A stretch of DNA of 64,000 bases from positions 4,876,085 through 4,940,084 of the forward strand of contig JAQFVV010012396.1 of the NCBI GenBank assembly GCA_028023455.1. The letters are read 5' to 3'. A program made the translations under genes and the position numbers. Positions 60,701-64,000 of this stretch are shown piece by piece. Every line of letters begins with the position of its first letter. Positions within the stretch are counted from its first letter, which is position 1. Origin of the DNA: Epiperipatus broadwayi. Its lineage: Eukaryota > Onychophora > Udeonychophora > Euonychophora > Peripatidae. The notes beneath the pieces were generated by a model that had not been told where the DNA came from, ran no database searches, and saw nothing but the letters and a program-made list of their open reading frames with translations.

Positions 60701-62122
60701 GAGTTTAGGATTGCTGAGTAGCCTAAAATAATAGGCCTATGTCTGCAATCATTGCTTCCTTGTTATATTTGCGACCAGCGTTTACTAGCCTGAAATAATA
60801 GGAGTATGCGGTCTGCAATATGACATCGTTCTAATAAAATCATGTACATGATAATAAAAAAAATGTTTGTATAAGTATATCTGTTTGTATATTTATATGT
60901 AGTCATATATATGCTTATTTAATGTTGTACATATTCATATATATGGGTGTCTATGGTATACATCTCGTTATAGTTCGGTAAAACACGTTTTTACATAAAT
61001 GTTTTATAAACAGTTTTTGATCTCAATGCGTGATTCTGTAAAATTGCTTGATAATTGTTAATCTATTTTGGGTTGTGACCAAAATGGTAGTTGATTTCGA
61101 TCCTGGTTCATAATTTGGAGTGGCGGTTATCATGAGATTTTACTTTTATTTTTTTTGTGTGTGTATATTTTGTTTTGTTAATCGTACTTTAGGCTGTTTA
61201 AATTTGTTTTTGTGTCTTGACGAAAATGGTAACTGGTTTCAAACCCAGGTCAAACATGTTATTTTACTGAGTTGTATACACCTTAGACTTAATTAATATT
61301 GTCATGTAAAATTCCATTTACTTATTCATGCAAATATTTTTTTTGAAAGTGAAGTGAAAATCAAAATAAATTTTAATCGCATTTAAACTTTATAATTCTT
61401 ATCAATGTGTGCTTGAATCATTATCCATTAATGTGTATATTTGATATGGCCATTGTCTTGTCGAGTGGCGCCCTTATCAAATAAATTTGTCGGCAAGTGC
61501 AATCTCTCATATCGGATTACAAATAAACAAACCATAGGAGGTAGATGATCAAAATAAAAATATATGCTTAGTGAGCCAAAATAATTTTTAAGCATGACTT
61601 ATGTATATTTTGCTCACATATTACTTTTGATATATATATATATACTTGTATATTAATGTAAATGCATTTTTTAGTTGTTTCAGGTGTCAGAGAAAGCCAG
61701 TCAAGCTGTAAGTGTATTATTTTAATTGTATTGTGACAACTTAGTAATGACATTTTAATAAAATATAACAATAAATAAAGTAAAGTGAGAAGAATAATAT
61801 GTAGTATAAATATTAAAAACAGACACGGCAGGATTTTATATATTTTTTCATGTACAGACACATATAGGCATAGATTTAAGATGGGACCTCATGGGGTTGG
61901 CAAAGTTAATTTCTGAAAACATATAAATAAAACAGGTAGTTGGAACTTAGAATACTGACTTATTTGAGAAAGAAGTAATTTTTTTTTTGATATACAGAAG
62001 GATATAGCTCCTAGATACATGTGATAAAATATATGTATCTAGATTGTTTATAAAAAGACTAAAATACATTTTACAAATAAGGTGGGATTGTTATATAGCA
62101 AAATAGCCAATATTAGGCAAAA

Positions 62123-62727
62123 ATGGAGGAACAGAAGAGAGGTGAAGTTTATAGATCAATATGTATTCATAGTGACCAAAAATACAATTTGGAAGATCTC
62201 ATCAAAGAAATGAGAGATGAAACAAAATGATGATGAACATGTTTCAAGAATTCATGAATATTACATCGCAAAGATTGAACCGTTTGGAGGCACATATGGA
62301 ATTCCATCAAGAACAGAGTATTGTGACAGAAGCATCACCAGAAGATGATACTCAAAAACAAGATGACACTGATATGAAATCCTACACTGATATGAAATCC
62401 TCGAGTGATTATGAAACAGGTGAAGCCATTCACCAGTTGGACTTCTCTGGACAAATGAATGAGGATAGTAAAAAAACAGACGATCAACAGCTGTTGAACC
62501 AAATCCAGGTGCAACAAAGCAGTGAAATCTTTACTGCGACAGTAATCCATACTATAACTCCTGTGGCAAAGATTAGCAACATAAAATGTTTTAGAGAAGA
62601 AGCGGGTGGGAACCCTAGACACCACCTTGATAGCTTGAAAATCTGTCTCCAAGTCCAGAACATGACTGAGCAAGAAAAGAAGGCAAGGGAAAAATTAAGA
62701 CGTACAGCTTGGCATTGCAAGAATTGA
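62123..62727 (+). pseudogene. LTR retrotransposon gag-like N-terminal ORF, frameshifted
   Basis: ATG at 62123 opens a 35-residue frame (MEEQKRGEVYRS... to MRDETK) ending at a TGA at 62228. The longer frame starts in the overlapping ATGA at 62227 and runs 166 residues. It has a coiled-coil-like start (FQEFMNITSQRLNRLEAHME), an acidic middle with a duplicated DTDMKSYTDMKS, and a C-terminal PVAKISNIKCFREEAGGNPR-like segment, which resembles the start of a Gypsy gag capsid (interface F-x-G-x-x-x-x-P). The frame stops soon after, where the deletion to the integrase tail begins. Confidence 0.6.
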
Positions 62728-62799
62728 AAACAGCAATATAAATGCAGGAAAGGAAAGCAAGCATAGCTAAGAGACCTTAGGCCAAGTAGTAAAGCATGG

Positions 62800-62968
62800 A
62801 GGAAAGTTAAAAAGTTTTTCCCAATATATAAAGGTCCATATGCGTTAAAAAAGAAGTGTGGAGAAAATGCTTTTCGGTTGAAAGATAATCACAGCATACA
62901 AAGACAGTATAATGCTACAAACATAAAACCTTGTGTACCACCAGACCCCGGAAAAATTAGAAATTAAA
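62800..62968 (+). pseudogene. Integrase C-terminal (GPY/F) remnant
   Basis: Plus-strand reading VKKFFPIYKGPYALKKKC, GENAFRLKDN, YNATNIKPCVPPDP, stop near 62968. The GPY followed by K.G.NAFRL is the C-terminal module of Ty3/Gypsy integrases. It lies only about 70 bases after the gag stop, so most of pol is missing. Confidence 0.7.
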
Positions 62969-63209
62969 AAGATAAATATAACTTGTTAGACTAAAAACAA
63001 CACGGACTCAATTTAAGATATAGGAGATTAAATTATGGATAAACCGTTAGTCATATAGTAAAAGAAAGAAAGACTGTTAGTCAGTAACAAATTAAATATT
63101 ATATCAAATAAAGAGTAGGCTTGAACTCACCTGGCACAAAATTTTTACCTCTGACCTGAAGCAACAGCATTTTTTTAACATTTTTTTTTACTCACGAACT
63201 ATTGGGAAA

Positions 63210-64000
63210 TGAAGCAATGGATCTAAAGTTCAATCCATGCTTCACAGCCTCCTATAAACTTAATTAGTATTGTAGGCCTGAATTAAGTTTATAGTCCAAT
63301 ATCAGCAGGGTTTTGCATTAAAGCTAAAATTAATGATGTTTATATAATTTGTATTTGCAGTAAATATTTCTTTTTAAATAAATTCCATTCTAAGATTAAA
63401 TTGCTGTTTAAAAATTACTTCTAAAACCTATTAGTCAAACATATATATACGTCAAGCGTATATATATGAGTTAATGCAAAATTCTGCTGAAATAAAATGC
63501 TTATTTTATTAAAAGAAATAAGAATGTATTTTTCTTTTTAAATCTTGTTAAAATATTTAGTATGATTTGATTTTGAGATAAGCCCACCAACATTTTCTAA
63601 AAGAATGTATATTTTTAATTAATTAGCCCATTCAAGGCAAATTAAAGATGGCCTTCTCTTTCTTTTTTAATTAATAAAATTCAAAGTTTAAAGAAAGAAA
63701 TTTAGAATAAAAAAGTAAAAGTTATTTTAGAAAATGTTACCTTGAAACAAAGGAGCGTGGGGGGGGGGGGCTTATCAAGATCTAAGATCATACATAAAAC
63801 AATTGAAGGTAGCTTACAAAAAAATGTATAAATAGGAGAGTGAACAAAAGACTAGATTATTCAGAGTTTTCTTGCTGGCATTCAGATTTTCCTTTTGGAG
63901 ATGGCTTGTCAGATTTTGCTTTTGCTTGCTGAGATTTCTGTATAGAGAATTCATGCAGATTTTTCCTGTGCTTTGAACCTCTCAGATTTTGCTTCTCATT
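63210..64000 (+). repeat. Right LTR, incomplete
   Basis: Begins TGAAGCAATGGATCT after TTGGGAAA. Matches 57318-58107 with few substitutions and small indels; cut by the window end. Confidence 0.8.

Larger units (their letters stand above)
58108..62122 (+). other. Left LTR remainder or 5' leader with small internal repeats
   Basis: No open frame on the plus strand. It contains several short, degenerate direct-repeat groups (59440-59960, 60590-60700, 60717-60830, 61060-61270). On the minus strand 57990-58126 reads as a Lys/Ser/Glu-rich frame preceded by a T8GAG acceptor-like sequence. Whether this belongs to the LTR cannot be decided without the right LTR's full length. Confidence 0.5.
57318..64000 (+). 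mobile_element. Internally deleted LTR retrotransposon (Ty3/Gypsy-like), cut by window end
   Basis: Direct repeats of at least 790 bp start at 57318 and 63210, both with TGAAGCAATGGATCT; the right one is preceded by the purine stretch TTGGGAAA, a possible polypurine tract. Between them are a gag-like start (62123-62727) and an integrase tail with a GPY motif (62800-62968), but no protease, RT or RNase H. The 5' LTR end is not fixed: TGGCGCCC at 61466-61473 and TGGTGACC at about 59567 are both possible primer-binding starts. A segmental duplication is the alternative reading of the long repeats. Confidence 0.7.

Noticed and set aside
62335-62673. 112-residue minus-strand frame opposite the gag-like ORF
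   Set aside because: A shadow frame; the plus strand has the gag-like signals and the acidic repeat.

Overview
The window is very AT-rich eukaryotic DNA. It looks like repeat-filled intergenic or intronic sequence from an invertebrate animal: RTE-type and EN/RT-type LINEs, a Penelope-like element, a tRNA-Gly SINE family, Ty3/Gypsy remnants, foldback elements and TA, GAT and TAC microsatellites. The species cannot be named from this sequence. I recognise no host protein-coding gene and no functional RNA gene; every coding trace belongs to a mobile element and most are broken.

Layout. 0-5 kb: AT-rich DNA, a polypyrimidine tract and an RTE 3' end. 5-15.2 kb: decayed plus-strand LINEs of one RT type, ending in a compound microsatellite. 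15-27 kb: mostly featureless, with one ribozyme foldback element, a minus-strand RTE 3' end, a SINE and TA tracts. 27.1-28.2 kb: a nearly perfect 1-kb palindrome flanked by a 13-bp duplication. 29.3-34.9 kb: a tandem Penelope-like element (upstream 3' end, terminal repeat, start of ORF, a 2-kb interruption, RT plus GIY-YIG, second terminal repeat). 36-43 kb: degenerate repeats, foldback elements, an RTE tail. 44.7-46.2 kb: an inverted-repeat DNA transposon with an 8-bp duplication. 47.4-49.5 kb: nested foldbacks and a SINE. 50.9-56.1 kb: a tandem dimer and further foldbacks. 57.3 kb to the end: an LTR retrotransposon reduced to a gag start and an integrase tail between long direct repeats.

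Main result. At least two unrelated foldback families (family I: 10.6, 18.5, 39.5 and 47.6 kb; family III: 55.7 kb) carry type-I hammerhead-ribozyme-like cores in their arms. The two terminal repeats of the local Penelope-like element carry a related motif. Where ends can be set, the foldbacks have 10-14 bp target duplications, and one has a paralogous empty site in the same window. Family I arms look like circularly permuted pieces of a unit of about 450 bp joined head-to-head; the 27.1-kb palindrome has the same plan (1.4 units of about 356 bp, inverted) without a visible ribozyme. I infer retrozyme-like elements copied from circular or multimeric RNA, possibly by Penelope-like machinery, with strand switching that gives the inverted form.
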